A stretch of DNA of 64,000 bases, from assembly GCA_047600805.1 (NCBI GenBank), contig JASGKG010000001.1, positions 4,402,001-4,466,000 of the forward strand, written 5' to 3'. The DNA is from JADKHC01 sp047600805 (lineage in GTDB: Bacteria > Verrucomicrobiota > Verrucomicrobiia > Opitutales > Opitutaceae). Numbering within the stretch: the first letter of the stretch is position 1; the number at the start of each line of letters is the position of its first letter. Shown here piece by piece: positions 23,934 through 32,576 of this stretch. Position numbers and translations under genes: made by a program. Below the pieces are notes generated by a model that was not told the DNA's origin, searched no databases, and saw only the letters and a list, made by a program, of their open reading frames with translations.

Positions 23934-25319
23934 ATGATGCCCGCTTCCTCCTCCGACCTCGCCCGGTCGAGCTCCAGCCCTGCTGTTAAAAAGAAACGTT
24001 CCCGCCTGCCTCTTTATATCGCCCTCGGTGCGGTCATCGTGATCGCGGTGATCGTGATGGGCGTGAAAAAACGTAACGCCGAGCGTGGCATCGTTCGTGT
24101 GACGACCGAAAAGGCTGTGGTCAAAACCATCATACAGCTTGTCTCGGCCACCGGCAAAGTTCAGCCGGAAGTCGAAGTGAAAATTGCGCCCGAGGTGTCC
24201 GGTGAAATTGTCCAGCTCCCGATGCGCGAAGGCAACGCGGTGAAAAAGGGCGATCTGCTCGTCAGCATCAAACCCGACAACTACCGCTATCAAGTCGAAC
24301 AGGCGGAAGCTTCACTGTCAGCGGCCAAGGCGGCTTACCTCGACAGCCAAGCTCAATTGGCAAAAGCGCAGAGTGATTTCAAACGAAGCCAAGATCTCTT
24401 CGACCGCCATCTCATTTCGGATTCTGAATTTATCGCCGCGAAGACCGCCGTGGATACTGCTCAGGCAAATCTCGAAAGCGCGCAGGCCAACATCCGCCGC
24501 GGAGAAGGGTCTCTGAAACAGGCGAACGATCTTTTCGCGAAGACGACGATTTATTCGCCGATCGATGGCACGGTGAGCTCGCGCACGAGCGAAGTGGGCG
24601 AGCGTGTCGCCGCGACCGGCTCGTACGGCATGGCAGAGGTCATGCGCGTGGCCGATCTCACCAACATGGAGGTTCGCGTAAACATTAACGAAAATGACAT
24701 CGTCAACGTGAAGGTCGGCGACAAAGCCAAAGTCACGATCGATGCGTTTCCCGGCCGAAAATTTGAGGCTGTGGTGAAAGAAATTGGTTCGGCAGCCAAA
24801 GTGACGGGCCAGGGCACCCAGGACGAGGTAACGAATTTCCAAGTTAAAATCCGCATTCTCGACAAGGATGTGCCGCTGCGCCCGGGCATGAGCGCCAATG
24901 CCGACGTCGAAACCAAGACGGCAGAAAAGGTCGTCGCTGTGCCGATCCAATCGGTGACCGTTCGCTCCCGCGAAGGCGCCAAGACGATTGATGAAATGGC
25001 CTCCGATCGCGACCGGAAGGCCAACGAACAGAAGGGTGAAGGGTCGGCCGCGTCCGTGAATGAAAAGCAGCAAAAACAGGGCGAGCGCGAAGATCGCGAA
25101 AAACTTAATCGCGTCGTTTTCGTGGCTAGCGGTGACACCGTGAAAATGGTTTCCGTTGAAACAGGCATCGCCGATACGACTCACATGGAAATCAAATCCG
25201 GAGTCAAAGAAGGCGACGAGGTCGTCAGCGGCAGCTTCGCCGCGATCACGCGCACCTTGAAAGACGGGATGAAGGTCAAGATCGACAACCCGAAGAAAGA
25301 CAAAGACGGGAAGAAATAA
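23934..25319 (+). CDS. MacA-type periplasmic adaptor subunit
   Basis: 461 residues from the double ATG at 23934. One membrane anchor near residues 22-42. The barrel-sandwich region is PEVEVKIAPEVSGEIVQLPM, the coiled-coil hairpin is at about 100-200, and the beta-barrel follows. A highly charged insert (DRDRKANEQKGEGSA and so on, about 360-400) before the last strand pair is unusual. The adaptor links the inner-membrane ABC proteins encoded next to an outer-membrane TolC-like channel, which is not in the window. First gene of a four-gene ABC export operon. Confidence 0.9.
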   Translation: MMPASSSDLARSSSSPAVKKKRSRLPLYIALGAVIVIAVIVMGVKKRNAERGIVRVTTEKAVVKTIIQLVSATGKVQPEVEVKIAPEVSGEIVQLPMREGNAVKKGDLLVSIKPDNYRYQVEQAEASLSAAKAAYLDSQAQLAKAQSDFKRSQDLFDRHLISDSEFIAAKTAVDTAQANLESAQANIRRGEGSLKQANDLFAKTTIYSPIDGTVSSRTSEVGERVAATGSYGMAEVMRVADLTNMEVRVNINENDIVNVKVGDKAKVTIDAFPGRKFEAVVKEIGSAAKVTGQGTQDEVTNFQVKIRILDKDVPLRPGMSANADVETKTAEKVVAVPIQSVTVRSREGAKTIDEMASDRDRKANEQKGEGSAASVNEKQQKQGEREDREKLNRVVFVASGDTVKMVSVETGIADTTHMEIKSGVKEGDEVVSGSFAAITRTLKDGMKVKIDNPKKDKDGKK

Positions 25320-25348
25320 GCACAGCGACGCTCTGTATTCAGAATATC

Positions 25349-26086
25349 ATGACCTTGAGTGTTCCAGCTGCTCCCGCGCCGTCTCGAGCTACCCGTCCTT
25401 GGGGCGCCTGCGTGATCGAAATCGAAGGCGTTACGAAGCTCTATAAAATGGGCTCCGAAGTGATTCACGCACTCAACGGCGTCAGCCTAAAGATTCATCG
25501 AAACGAGTATCTCGCCATCATGGGCCCGTCGGGCAGCGGCAAATCCACGTTGATGAACATGCTCGGCTGCCTCGATACGCCGACAGCCGGACGTTACGAG
25601 TTTAACGGCAAAAATGTGGCTCACATGATCGATGACGAACTAGCTGAAATCCGTAATAAGGAGATTGGTTTTGTTTTCCAGACGTTCAATTTGCTGCCGC
25701 GGTCGAATGCATTGCACAACGTCGAGCTGCCGTTGATTTACGCGGGCATGCGGAAAGCTGAACGGCTCGAGCTGGCGCGTCAGGCGTTGCAAAACGTCGG
25801 CCTGGGCGAACGCATGTTTCACAAGCCGAACGAACTCTCCGGCGGTCAGCGCCAACGTGTCGCCATCGCCCGCGCCTTGGTGAACAAGCCGTCCATTATC
25901 TTGGCCGACGAGCCAACGGGTAATTTGGATTCCCGGACCGGTGAGGAAATCATGGCCTTGTTCGAGCATCTTTACGAACAGGGGAATACCATCATTGTGG
26001 TCACTCACGAAGAAGACATCGCGCAACACGCGCGCCGTGTCGTACGCCTTCGCGACGGACTGATCGAGTCGGACAAGCGTACCTGA
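25349..26086 (+). CDS. ABC transporter ATP-binding protein (LolD/MacB-type)
   Basis: 245 residues. Walker A GPSGSGKST, signature LSGGQRQRVAIARAL, Walker B IILADEPTGNLD and switch H in VVTHEED are all intact. The IEIEGVTKLYKMGSEVIHALNGV start and the GNLDSRTGEEIMALF segment are typical of the LolD/MacB type. The first 20 residues are variable and the start could be internal. It is separate from the permeases, unlike MacB itself, where ATPase and permease are one chain. Confidence 0.93.
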   Translation: MTLSVPAAPAPSRATRPWGACVIEIEGVTKLYKMGSEVIHALNGVSLKIHRNEYLAIMGPSGSGKSTLMNMLGCLDTPTAGRYEFNGKNVAHMIDDELAEIRNKEIGFVFQTFNLLPRSNALHNVELPLIYAGMRKAERLELARQALQNVGLGERMFHKPNELSGGQRQRVAIARALVNKPSIILADEPTGNLDSRTGEEIMALFEHLYEQGNTIIVVTHEEDIAQHARRVVRLRDGLIESDKRT

Positions 26087-26095
26087 CGGGCAGTT

Positions 26096-27349
26096 ATGCG
26101 GCGCCTGTATTACGAGGTTTCTGAGTCGTTTCGAATCGCGTGGACGCAGATTCGTGCGAACAAAATGCGTTCGATCCTCACTGCGCTCGGCGTGATCATC
26201 GGCATCATCGCGGTCACGCTGATGGGTACGGCGATCTTGGGTATCGATGCGGGTGTTGAGAAAAGCCTCGCTGGATTTGGCGATGACGTTTTGTACGTTA
26301 CCAAATGGCCGTGGCGAGATGCGTCCAACGATTGGTGGAACTTCCGAAATCGCCCTTCGCTCCATCCACGTCTTGCAGATCGCGTGAACGAATGGATTGA
26401 GACGCATCCGGACGGACCGCTCAAAATGGCGGTGCCTTCAGCGGAGTGGGAAGGTACGATCGTGCGCGGGGAGAACCAAGTGAACAACATCCATATCGAA
26501 GGATACAGCGCGGATTATCCCAGGATAATGCGGACCGATATGAAGGAGGGGCGCTTTTTCTCCGAGATCGAGGCGCACGGTGCCCGAAATGTTCTCATCC
26601 TGGGAGTGGACGTCGCAAACGCGCTTTTCCCGAACGAATCGCCAGAGGGTAAAGTTGTTCGCGTGCGAGATCAACAGTTTACGGTCATCGGCGTTGCTGC
26701 GCGACAGGGAAGTTTCCTTGGGTTGTTCAGCCTCGATCAGCTGGCGATCATGCCGATCAACACGTTTAGGCGCTGTTATCCTATTAATTGGGCCAATCCG
26801 ATGATTCGTGTGCAGGTCGATGCGACGCGAATGAACGAAGCGAAAGAAGAATTACGCGGACTGATGCGCCGTGTTCGCCAGCTCGGGCCGGAGAAAAAAG
26901 ATGATTTTGAAATCAATAGTCAGCAGGTCGTTCGTGAGCAGCTCGACCCGATCAAACGTGGCATCGCCCTTGCGGGGCTCTTCATTACCGGCTTGGCGCT
27001 TTTTGTCGGTGCCATCGGTATCATGAATATCACGTATGTGAGCGTAAAAGAGCGGACGAAGGAAATCGGCACGCGGAAGGCGCTGGGAGCGCGGCGTCGC
27101 ACCATCCTTCTTCAGTTCCTCATCGAGGCCGTGAGCATTTGTCTGATTGGCGGTTTGGCTGGGTTGCTGATGGCCTGGGGAATGGCGACGATGGTGGGTC
27201 GGATTTCAGAGACGTTCCCGCTGGTGTTCTCACCCTTGCTGGTGTGCGTCGGGCTGTTCCTTTCGATCCTCACAGGCGTGCTGAGCGGGTATGTTCCTGC
27301 ATGGCAGGCGAGCAAACTCGATCCTGTCGAAGCGCTCCGTTACGAATAA
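26096..27349 (+). CDS. MacB-like ABC permease 1
   Basis: 417 residues. One membrane helix at about 25-50 (SILTALGVIIGIIAVTLMGTA), a large periplasmic MacB_PCD domain (about 55-285), then three C-terminal FtsX-type helices with the GALGARRRTILLQFLIEA coupling segment and ALRYE at the end. Nine bases after the ATPase gene. Together with the next permease it probably forms a heterodimer. Confidence 0.92.
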   Translation: MRRLYYEVSESFRIAWTQIRANKMRSILTALGVIIGIIAVTLMGTAILGIDAGVEKSLAGFGDDVLYVTKWPWRDASNDWWNFRNRPSLHPRLADRVNEWIETHPDGPLKMAVPSAEWEGTIVRGENQVNNIHIEGYSADYPRIMRTDMKEGRFFSEIEAHGARNVLILGVDVANALFPNESPEGKVVRVRDQQFTVIGVAARQGSFLGLFSLDQLAIMPINTFRRCYPINWANPMIRVQVDATRMNEAKEELRGLMRRVRQLGPEKKDDFEINSQQVVREQLDPIKRGIALAGLFITGLALFVGAIGIMNITYVSVKERTKEIGTRKALGARRRTILLQFLIEAVSICLIGGLAGLLMAWGMATMVGRISETFPLVFSPLLVCVGLFLSILTGVLSGYVPAWQASKLDPVEALRYE

Positions 27350-27355
27350 ACTTCC

Positions 27356-28579
27356 ATGCTGTTTATTGAAATCCTCCGACTCGCCTTTGCGGCGCTCAAC
27401 GCGAACAAACTTCGTTCGAGTCTCACAATTTTAGGTATTTCCGTTGGTGTGTTTTCGGTTATCGGCGTGATGACAGTGATTGCCGGCTTGCGCGGTCAAG
27501 TTGAGGAAAATCTCACCGTTTTGGGTTCTGCCAGTTTTCAAATCAGCAAATGGACGTTCAACTTCGGCCACGCGAATGACCGTTTGCGCAACCGCCGCGA
27601 CATCACTTACCCGGTGGCGGATCGCTTTAAGGAGTTGATGGGCGATAGTGCGCGGATTTGTTTAACCATCGGCCGTGGCGGTCTGCGCGTCGTGAATGGC
27701 GACCGTAAGACAAATCCGAATACACGTCTGGCGGGCACGGATGAGAACTACACGACGGCGTATAATTACGAACTCGCTTATGGACGGAATCTGAGTTCTG
27801 AGGACGTCGCACTCGGCCGTCCGATTTGTGTGATCGGCGATGACGTAGCCAAGGTGCTTTTCCCCAATGAAGACTCGCTCGGTCGCATGGTGCGAATCAA
27901 TGGCCAGAACTACACCGTCGTCGGGCAATTTGCTCCCAAAGGAACATCGTTCGGGCAGAGCCAGGATAACTTTGTGATTACGCCGATTACGCGCTGGCTC
28001 GCGATTTACGGTCGTGCGTGGCGCTCGATAGGCATCAATGTTCAGGCGCGCAGCCAGGCTGAGCTGGGTGCTGTTCAGGACAAGGCGATCGGCATGATGC
28101 GGCTCGTGCGCGAACTCGATCCGGAAGATAAAAACGATTTTGAAATTCTAACTAACGAATCGCTGATCGAATCATTTAATAAGATTGCAGACGTGATCTC
28201 GATCGGCGCGTTTGTGATCAGCGCGATCGCTTTGTTGGCGGCCGGTGTCGGCGTGATGAACATTATGCTGGTGAGCGTGACGGAGCGTACAAAGGAGATC
28301 GGTGTGCGAAAAAGCATTGGTGCCAAACAGCGCAATATCCTCATGCAATTTTTGATCGAGGCCGTGACCCTGTCGATGGTGGGTGGTTTGGCGGGTGTTG
28401 TCGTCGGTGTTGGCCTAGGTCTCGTCGTTGCAGTGATGTTGAAGGGGACGCTTGTATTTCCGTGGGTGTGGGTCGCGGCCGGTATGATTGTATGCGGCGG
28501 CATCGGCGTGGTTTTCGGGTTTTATCCGGCGTGGAAGGCGGCTCGGCTCGATCCTATCGAAGCACTGCGTTACGAGTAG
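27356..28579 (+). CDS. MacB-like ABC permease 2
   Basis: 407 residues, same architecture as the preceding permease (N-terminal helix, MacB_PCD domain, three FtsX helices, KSIGAKQRNILMQFLIEA, ALRYE ending), but clearly diverged. Only six bases separate the two genes. Two non-identical permeases with one ATPase imply an asymmetric transporter. Confidence 0.92.
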   Translation: MLFIEILRLAFAALNANKLRSSLTILGISVGVFSVIGVMTVIAGLRGQVEENLTVLGSASFQISKWTFNFGHANDRLRNRRDITYPVADRFKELMGDSARICLTIGRGGLRVVNGDRKTNPNTRLAGTDENYTTAYNYELAYGRNLSSEDVALGRPICVIGDDVAKVLFPNEDSLGRMVRINGQNYTVVGQFAPKGTSFGQSQDNFVITPITRWLAIYGRAWRSIGINVQARSQAELGAVQDKAIGMMRLVRELDPEDKNDFEILTNESLIESFNKIADVISIGAFVISAIALLAAGVGVMNIMLVSVTERTKEIGVRKSIGAKQRNILMQFLIEAVTLSMVGGLAGVVVGVGLGLVVAVMLKGTLVFPWVWVAAGMIVCGGIGVVFGFYPAWKAARLDPIEALRYE

Positions 28580-28623
28580 GACGGACTTGAGGACCGTGGG
28601 GTTCGGCGGTACGGTATGCGGCT

Positions 28624-29280
28624 GTGAGCCGTTCAGAACAGGCATTTGAGCGTTTGCGCCTCAAGATGGTGAGCGAACAGGTTGCGGCCCGCGGTATAAG
28701 GGACGAGCGTGTGCTGGCGGCGATGCGGATTGTTCCAAGGCATTTGTTCGTGCCTGATGCGTCGCGCGAAGAGGCTTACGAAGATCACGCAGTTCCAATT
28801 GGTTTAGGCCAAACGATTTCGCAGCCCTACATTGTCGGCTTCATGACGGAGGCGCTCCGGGTTGGCCGCGGCGCTCGAGTTCTCGAAATCGGGACCGGCA
28901 GTGGTTATCAAACCGCGGTTCTTTCGTTTGTTGCAGAGCGCGTTTTTAGCGTGGAAATTTTACCAGAGCTTTCGGAATGCGCGGCGAAGACGCTGGCCGA
29001 GTTGAGGATTGCCAACGTCGAGCTAACGACTGGCGATGGCTACTTCGGATGGTTGGAGAATGCCCCGTATGATGGCATTCTTGTCGCGGCCGCGGCAGCG
29101 CGAGTGGCTGAGCCGCTTTTGCAGCAGTTGAATGACAGCGCCAGATTGATTGCGCCAATTGGCCCAGCTCACGGCCAAACTCTGAAGGCGATCACGCGAG
29201 AAAAAGCCACGTACCGCGAAGAAGAGCTGCTCCCGGTTTCCTTCGTTCCTATGACAGGCAAAGCGGAGTTGTTAGGCTGA
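28624..29280 (+). CDS. pcm: Protein-L-isoaspartate O-methyltransferase
   Basis: 218 residues, with a GTG start at 28624. It repairs isoaspartyl residues in damaged proteins using SAM. Visible hallmarks are RHLFVPDASREEAYEDHAVPIG, the GLGQTISQPYIVGFMTEAL segment and motif I RVLEIGTGSGYQTAVL. The stop abuts the stop of the convergent gene with no intervening base. Confidence 0.95.
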   Translation: MSRSEQAFERLRLKMVSEQVAARGIRDERVLAAMRIVPRHLFVPDASREEAYEDHAVPIGLGQTISQPYIVGFMTEALRVGRGARVLEIGTGSGYQTAVLSFVAERVFSVEILPELSECAAKTLAELRIANVELTTGDGYFGWLENAPYDGILVAAAAARVAEPLLQQLNDSARLIAPIGPAHGQTLKAITREKATYREEELLPVSFVPMTGKAELLG

Positions 29281-30276
29281 TCATCTCTCGGTGACGAAAG
29301 GATCAAAAGGCAGCTGTGCAGCCAGCCGCGCGCGTTCTGCGGAGGACAGCCGTTGCTCAATCGCCGCCAGCGTGGGCTCGAGCTCCGCGTCAGTGACGAG
29401 ATGGCACTCAGCGTAATTCAGGTACTGGCTCCAGCGCTGCCGAAGCCGGCCTTCAGCGATTTGGCTATGTTCATCAGCCGCCGCTTGAAACATCCCGATG
29501 AGAGTCTTGAGACTCGGCTGACGGTACTCGACGAACTCTGTGTAAATCGCCTCGACGGTCGGAAGTGCAGCCGCAGGTGTGGTGCGTGCGAGCATTTCAG
29601 TTCTTGCGACGCACGACCAATGCTCCAGAAGCGGCAGGCGAACGCGGCCAAAGTGGGTTCCTTCGACGCATTTGGCATGTTCAGCGGCCCAGTGATTGAG
29701 CCGATCGATTTCCAGATCGAGAGCGGCACTCGCACCGTGCAACGTGGAGATGCTCCAGTTTGTTTCTTCCGTGTGAGCCATCGCCCCCTGTGCGACGCCA
29801 TTGGCCAAAGCCGTGCGTGCAACTTTAAGGTCGCGCAGAAATCCTTGGAGCCGGTCGTCAACAAGAGAGTGGCCGCGGCGCCAATGCTCGTGATAACGTG
29901 AAGCGCGCAGGCCTTGTTTATAGAGCGGATCTGCTTGTTCCATGTGCTGAAGCAGCATCGCGCGAAGAGGCCCCTGAATCCGGTCGCGCGCAACGGACAC
30001 TCGTGCGAGCATCGCGTCAATGGCGCCAATTTGTTGCTGAATGGCGGCGGTTCCGTTTGCGAAATCCTCCTTCTGCTTTTTCGTCATCAGCACCGCAATT
30101 TTCGGACGGCTATTGCGGAGCTCTTCCAATCGGGTGAGTGCGTCACTGCGGGCGTCTTCCAACACGTGCCGGGCGGTGGAAAGATTTGCTTCGTCTCGCA
30201 AATACCCCTGCACCGCTTCAGGGAGGTCCTTGAAGGAATGGGTGGCGGGGACGGCGTTGGAAACAGGCTGACTCAT
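29281..30276 (-). CDS. Uncharacterised helical protein
   Basis: 331 residues that I do not recognise. It is almost wholly alpha-helical, with no signal peptide, membrane helix or cofactor motif, and is rich in A, E, L and R. Regions at about 30-75 and 110-165 look coiled-coil prone. A Trp-containing central section (HYHEHWRRGHS, EETNWSISTLH) is the most distinctive. The coding frame is clean against the strong antisense ORFs. It starts under the intergenic stretch that separates it from the adenylate-kinase-like gene. Confidence 0.6.
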   Translation of the reverse strand: MSQPVSNAVPATHSFKDLPEAVQGYLRDEANLSTARHVLEDARSDALTRLEELRNSRPKIAVLMTKKQKEDFANGTAAIQQQIGAIDAMLARVSVARDRIQGPLRAMLLQHMEQADPLYKQGLRASRYHEHWRRGHSLVDDRLQGFLRDLKVARTALANGVAQGAMAHTEETNWSISTLHGASAALDLEIDRLNHWAAEHAKCVEGTHFGRVRLPLLEHWSCVARTEMLARTTPAAALPTVEAIYTEFVEYRQPSLKTLIGMFQAAADEHSQIAEGRLRQRWSQYLNYAECHLVTDAELEPTLAAIEQRLSSAERARLAAQLPFDPFVTER

Positions 30277-30598
30277 TGCAGACAGCTAGGGTGAGCGTGC
30301 TCTCCTGACTGCGTAGCATACCCCACCGGCGGAGCATTGGCTACGAGTTCGGGAACGAGCGCGTTCACGTCCGTAACATCGGACATCCTCCGGGAAAGTT
30401 AAACAAATGTAAAAAGTAAATTATTGGCGAAAAGAAAATCCCGCAGGGGCAGTTTCCATCTTTTCCGTTGTTATGCAGGGACATGTGCAATTACAGCATG
30501 TCTACGCCGGTCTTCGCGATTTGTAAAAATCGTGCAGACTGGTTTCGTCCGACGCGTAGTACCGTCGCTCGACGAAATAGCTTTTCACCTAAGGTGTT
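30277..30598. other. Intergenic region, no gene seen
   Basis: About 320 bases between two leftward genes. It contains small inverted repeats: GTCCG/CGGAC (30369-30373 with 30380-30384), CGATTT/AAATCG (30517-30522 with 30527-30532) and CACCT-A-AGGTG just after the kinase stop (near 30586-30597). A block at 30506-30534 resembles one upstream of the kinase gene. It could hold an untranslated leader or small RNA for the 29281-30276 gene. Confidence 0.4.
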
Positions 30599-31846
30599 TT
30601 AGCCGCGTCGGATTTCAGATCCAGGGAACCGTATTTGGATGCGGTAGACCTTTTTGACTCGGCAGGTGATTTGGCCTGTCGCGAGGTTGAATTTTTCCGG
30701 CACCTCAATGCGGTGCAGGTCGACAACCGCGTGGTATCCGCGCTCCGAAAAAACGTCGATCAACATCGCCAAGGCGAGCGAGTCTTCCAAAAGCGAATCC
30801 TCGGTGTTGACGAGCGCGAAACCGGAAATCGCATGCCGCAGCACGATCGGCATGATCTTTTTATCGATGAACATCACGACCTTCGTGAGCAGCTTTTCGT
30901 GCTCGAACTGATAGCTGTCCAACCGCTTCACGAGTTCCTGCCGGGCGTGAACTGTGATTTCATTGGCGACCGGAAGCGTGCGAAGCAGATCGTGGGTTCG
31001 GGGATCCAGTTCAAGCGAGCTCTGGTACTGAAGTTCTTGAAGGATGTTCTGCTCAACTTCTGCGATCGGTCCCTGCGCGTTAATGAAGTGGTAGTAGAAA
31101 ATTTCTTTCAGCGATTGGAGCGCGGACCATGTTTGTTCCTTGAACACCCGATAGCGCCGCTGTGCCAAAGCTTGGTCGTAGTCGGTCGGGCGAATTTCGA
31201 TGAGCTCGCCGATGCCGGTGCGGCGTACTTCTTCGTTGTGCGCGGTGATTTCGCGGCCGCGCTTCAACTGGCGCGCCACGCTCTCCTTTTCGTCTACGAA
31301 GAGGACCATGATGTGAACGGTCGGCTGGCGAAAATGAATGCCGAGCGGCGTGTTGTAGAACTCGCGGCGAAGCTGATGCATCTTGTTAACAAGCAGCTTC
31401 AAGCATTCCACCTGGACCTTGGTTCGGGGAAATCCGTCAAGAATAGCGCCGTCACGGTACTCGGGTCTGAGCAGCTCTTTCAGCAAAATCCCCACGACTT
31501 CGCGATCGCCCACCATGCCACCGGCATCTTTGATGCGCCGAGCCTCAGGTGAATCAAGGAGCGAGCTCATCACGATGGGCGGACACGTCAGGCCGCGGGC
31601 TTTCGCAATGAAAGCGGTATTGGTTCCTTTGCCGGCGCCGGGTGCACCGCCGAGGAGCAACAATTCTTTGGGAAAACGAAGTTCGTTCCGCGGCCTCGAA
31701 GCCTCCAAATCTTGCCAAGCGGCTTCAAAGATGAGGTGAGCATCTTTGATTTCCAAGTCAGGCAAACGTGGCGGCAGGGGAAGGACTGGCGACGACGCTT
31801 CTGCAATGGACGGTGAAGCTGTAGGATCTGAAGGAGCGGAACTCAT
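30599..31846 (-). CDS. Adenylate-kinase-like protein with long C-terminal extension
   Basis: 415 residues, about twice the length of adenylate kinase (about 215). The N-terminal 45 residues are Pro/Ser-rich. Residues 60-260 are a nucleoside monophosphate kinase: P-loop GGAPGAGKGT, SSLLDSPEARRI in the NMP-binding part, and DGFPRTKVQVECL with the catalytic-site Arg. The LID is replaced by a longer stretch. The C-terminal 150 residues (from about LDPRTHDLLRTLPVANEIT) have no domain that I can name; a regulatory or partner-binding part is possible. Confidence 0.8.
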   Translation of the reverse strand: MSSAPSDPTASPSIAEASSPVLPLPPRLPDLEIKDAHLIFEAAWQDLEASRPRNELRFPKELLLLGGAPGAGKGTNTAFIAKARGLTCPPIVMSSLLDSPEARRIKDAGGMVGDREVVGILLKELLRPEYRDGAILDGFPRTKVQVECLKLLVNKMHQLRREFYNTPLGIHFRQPTVHIMVLFVDEKESVARQLKRGREITAHNEEVRRTGIGELIEIRPTDYDQALAQRRYRVFKEQTWSALQSLKEIFYYHFINAQGPIAEVEQNILQELQYQSSLELDPRTHDLLRTLPVANEITVHARQELVKRLDSYQFEHEKLLTKVVMFIDKKIMPIVLRHAISGFALVNTEDSLLEDSLALAMLIDVFSERGYHAVVDLHRIEVPEKFNLATGQITCRVKKVYRIQIRFPGSEIRRG

Positions 31847-32189
31847 GGAAACAACACGTCTGAACGTTTCTCAGGCCAGATTCGATCCTAGAAATTGCCG
31901 GTCTGTAAAAATAGTGTACAAACCCACCGAGATATCTCCCATGCGTTTTGCGGGAAGTTAAACGCGACATGTAGTGCAACATGCATGTTAGTAAACGCCG
32001 CAACCGTTATGTGATTTTGTAAATCCGTTCGCTGGAGATACTAATGCAGACCGGTGAAAGGCTGGCATGGATTTCGCAACCTGCTCGCTGGCGAAGGCGC
32101 ATCACGCATTCTTCGCTGCAAATGAACAACGTGTCTTTACCCGAACCTACTACTGCCCACAAAACCCATTTCGCTGAGGGAAAACAGCC
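31847..32189. other. Intergenic region with palindrome and candidate sigma-54 promoter
   Basis: About 340 bases between the leftward kinase gene and a rightward small ORF. It holds a perfect 12-base palindrome AACATGCATGTT (31978-31989), a GCCGGTCT...TGTAAAAATAGTG block (31897-31916) related to one at 30506-30534, and the sigma-54 candidate at 32063-32078. No other gene was seen. Confidence 0.5.
32063..32078 (+). promoter_or_regulatory. Candidate sigma-54 (-24/-12) promoter
   Basis: TGGCATG-GATT-TCGCA against the TGGCACG-N4-TTGCA consensus: the invariant GG (32064-32065) and GC (32076-32077) are exactly 10 bases apart, with one mismatch in each half. It points at the small membrane protein gene starting at 32190, just upstream of an NtrC-type regulator gene. 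Confidence 0.5.
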
Positions 32190-32396
32190 ATGAAAACCGA
32201 CGACGCGGTACTTTTAAATTGGTCGATCTCGCTCTTATTGATTGCAATCGTAAGTGTGGTCTTCACTTTTCTGGGAACCGGGGGCGAAACTGCGAGTCTT
32301 CTGGGGGGCATAGCTGCTTTTAGCTGCTTGCTGCTGGCGCTGGTGATGTTTGTGGTCTATATTAAACATCGTCACCGGAGAACTGGCGCGAGTTAG
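32190..32396 (+). CDS. Small two-helix membrane protein
   Basis: 68 residues, with two membrane segments (about 11-29 and 35-59), a short Gly-rich turn (LGTGGETAS) and a basic C-terminus (KHRHRRTG). A GAGGGAAAA stretch lies 8-14 bases before the ATG. No family assigned. Hydrophobic pattern, ribosome-binding site, upstream promoter candidate and downstream terminators all support it as a real gene. Confidence 0.6.
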   Translation: MKTDDAVLLNWSISLLLIAIVSVVFTFLGTGGETASLLGGIAAFSCLLLALVMFVVYIKHRHRRTGAS

Positions 32397-32431
32397 CTGC
32401 AGGTTCTTTTTCTGATACATTTTTTTGAATT

Positions 32432-32452
32432 CCCGGAGGTGCTGCCTCCGGG
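32432..32452 (+). terminator. Hairpin after the small membrane protein gene
   Basis: 8-bp stem CCCGGAGG/CCTCCGGG (32432-32439 with 32445-32452) with a 5-nt loop, followed by a weak T stretch (ATTGTTAG). It precedes a stronger terminator 23 bases on. Confidence 0.55.
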
Positions 32453-32474
32453 ATTGTTAGTTGAAGCTGGACCT

Positions 32475-32511
32475 GGCGGGGTCGCTTATGCGGCCCCGCC
32501 TTGGCTTTTTA
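32475..32511 (+). terminator. Rho-independent terminator
   Basis: 11-bp stem with one G-T wobble (32475-32485 with 32490-32500), TTAT loop, followed by TTGGCTTTTTAT. It separates the small membrane protein gene from the sigma-54 regulator gene. Confidence 0.85.
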
Positions 32512-32576
32512 TACAGCAAGCGCTTGCGCTCACTGCAGCCACCTGAAAAAGATGTCCGACCCCCGATCACTCAATC

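Noticed and set aside
24318..25184. 288-residue frame antisense to the MacA-type adaptor
   Set aside because: His/Arg-rich antisense shadow with no domain.
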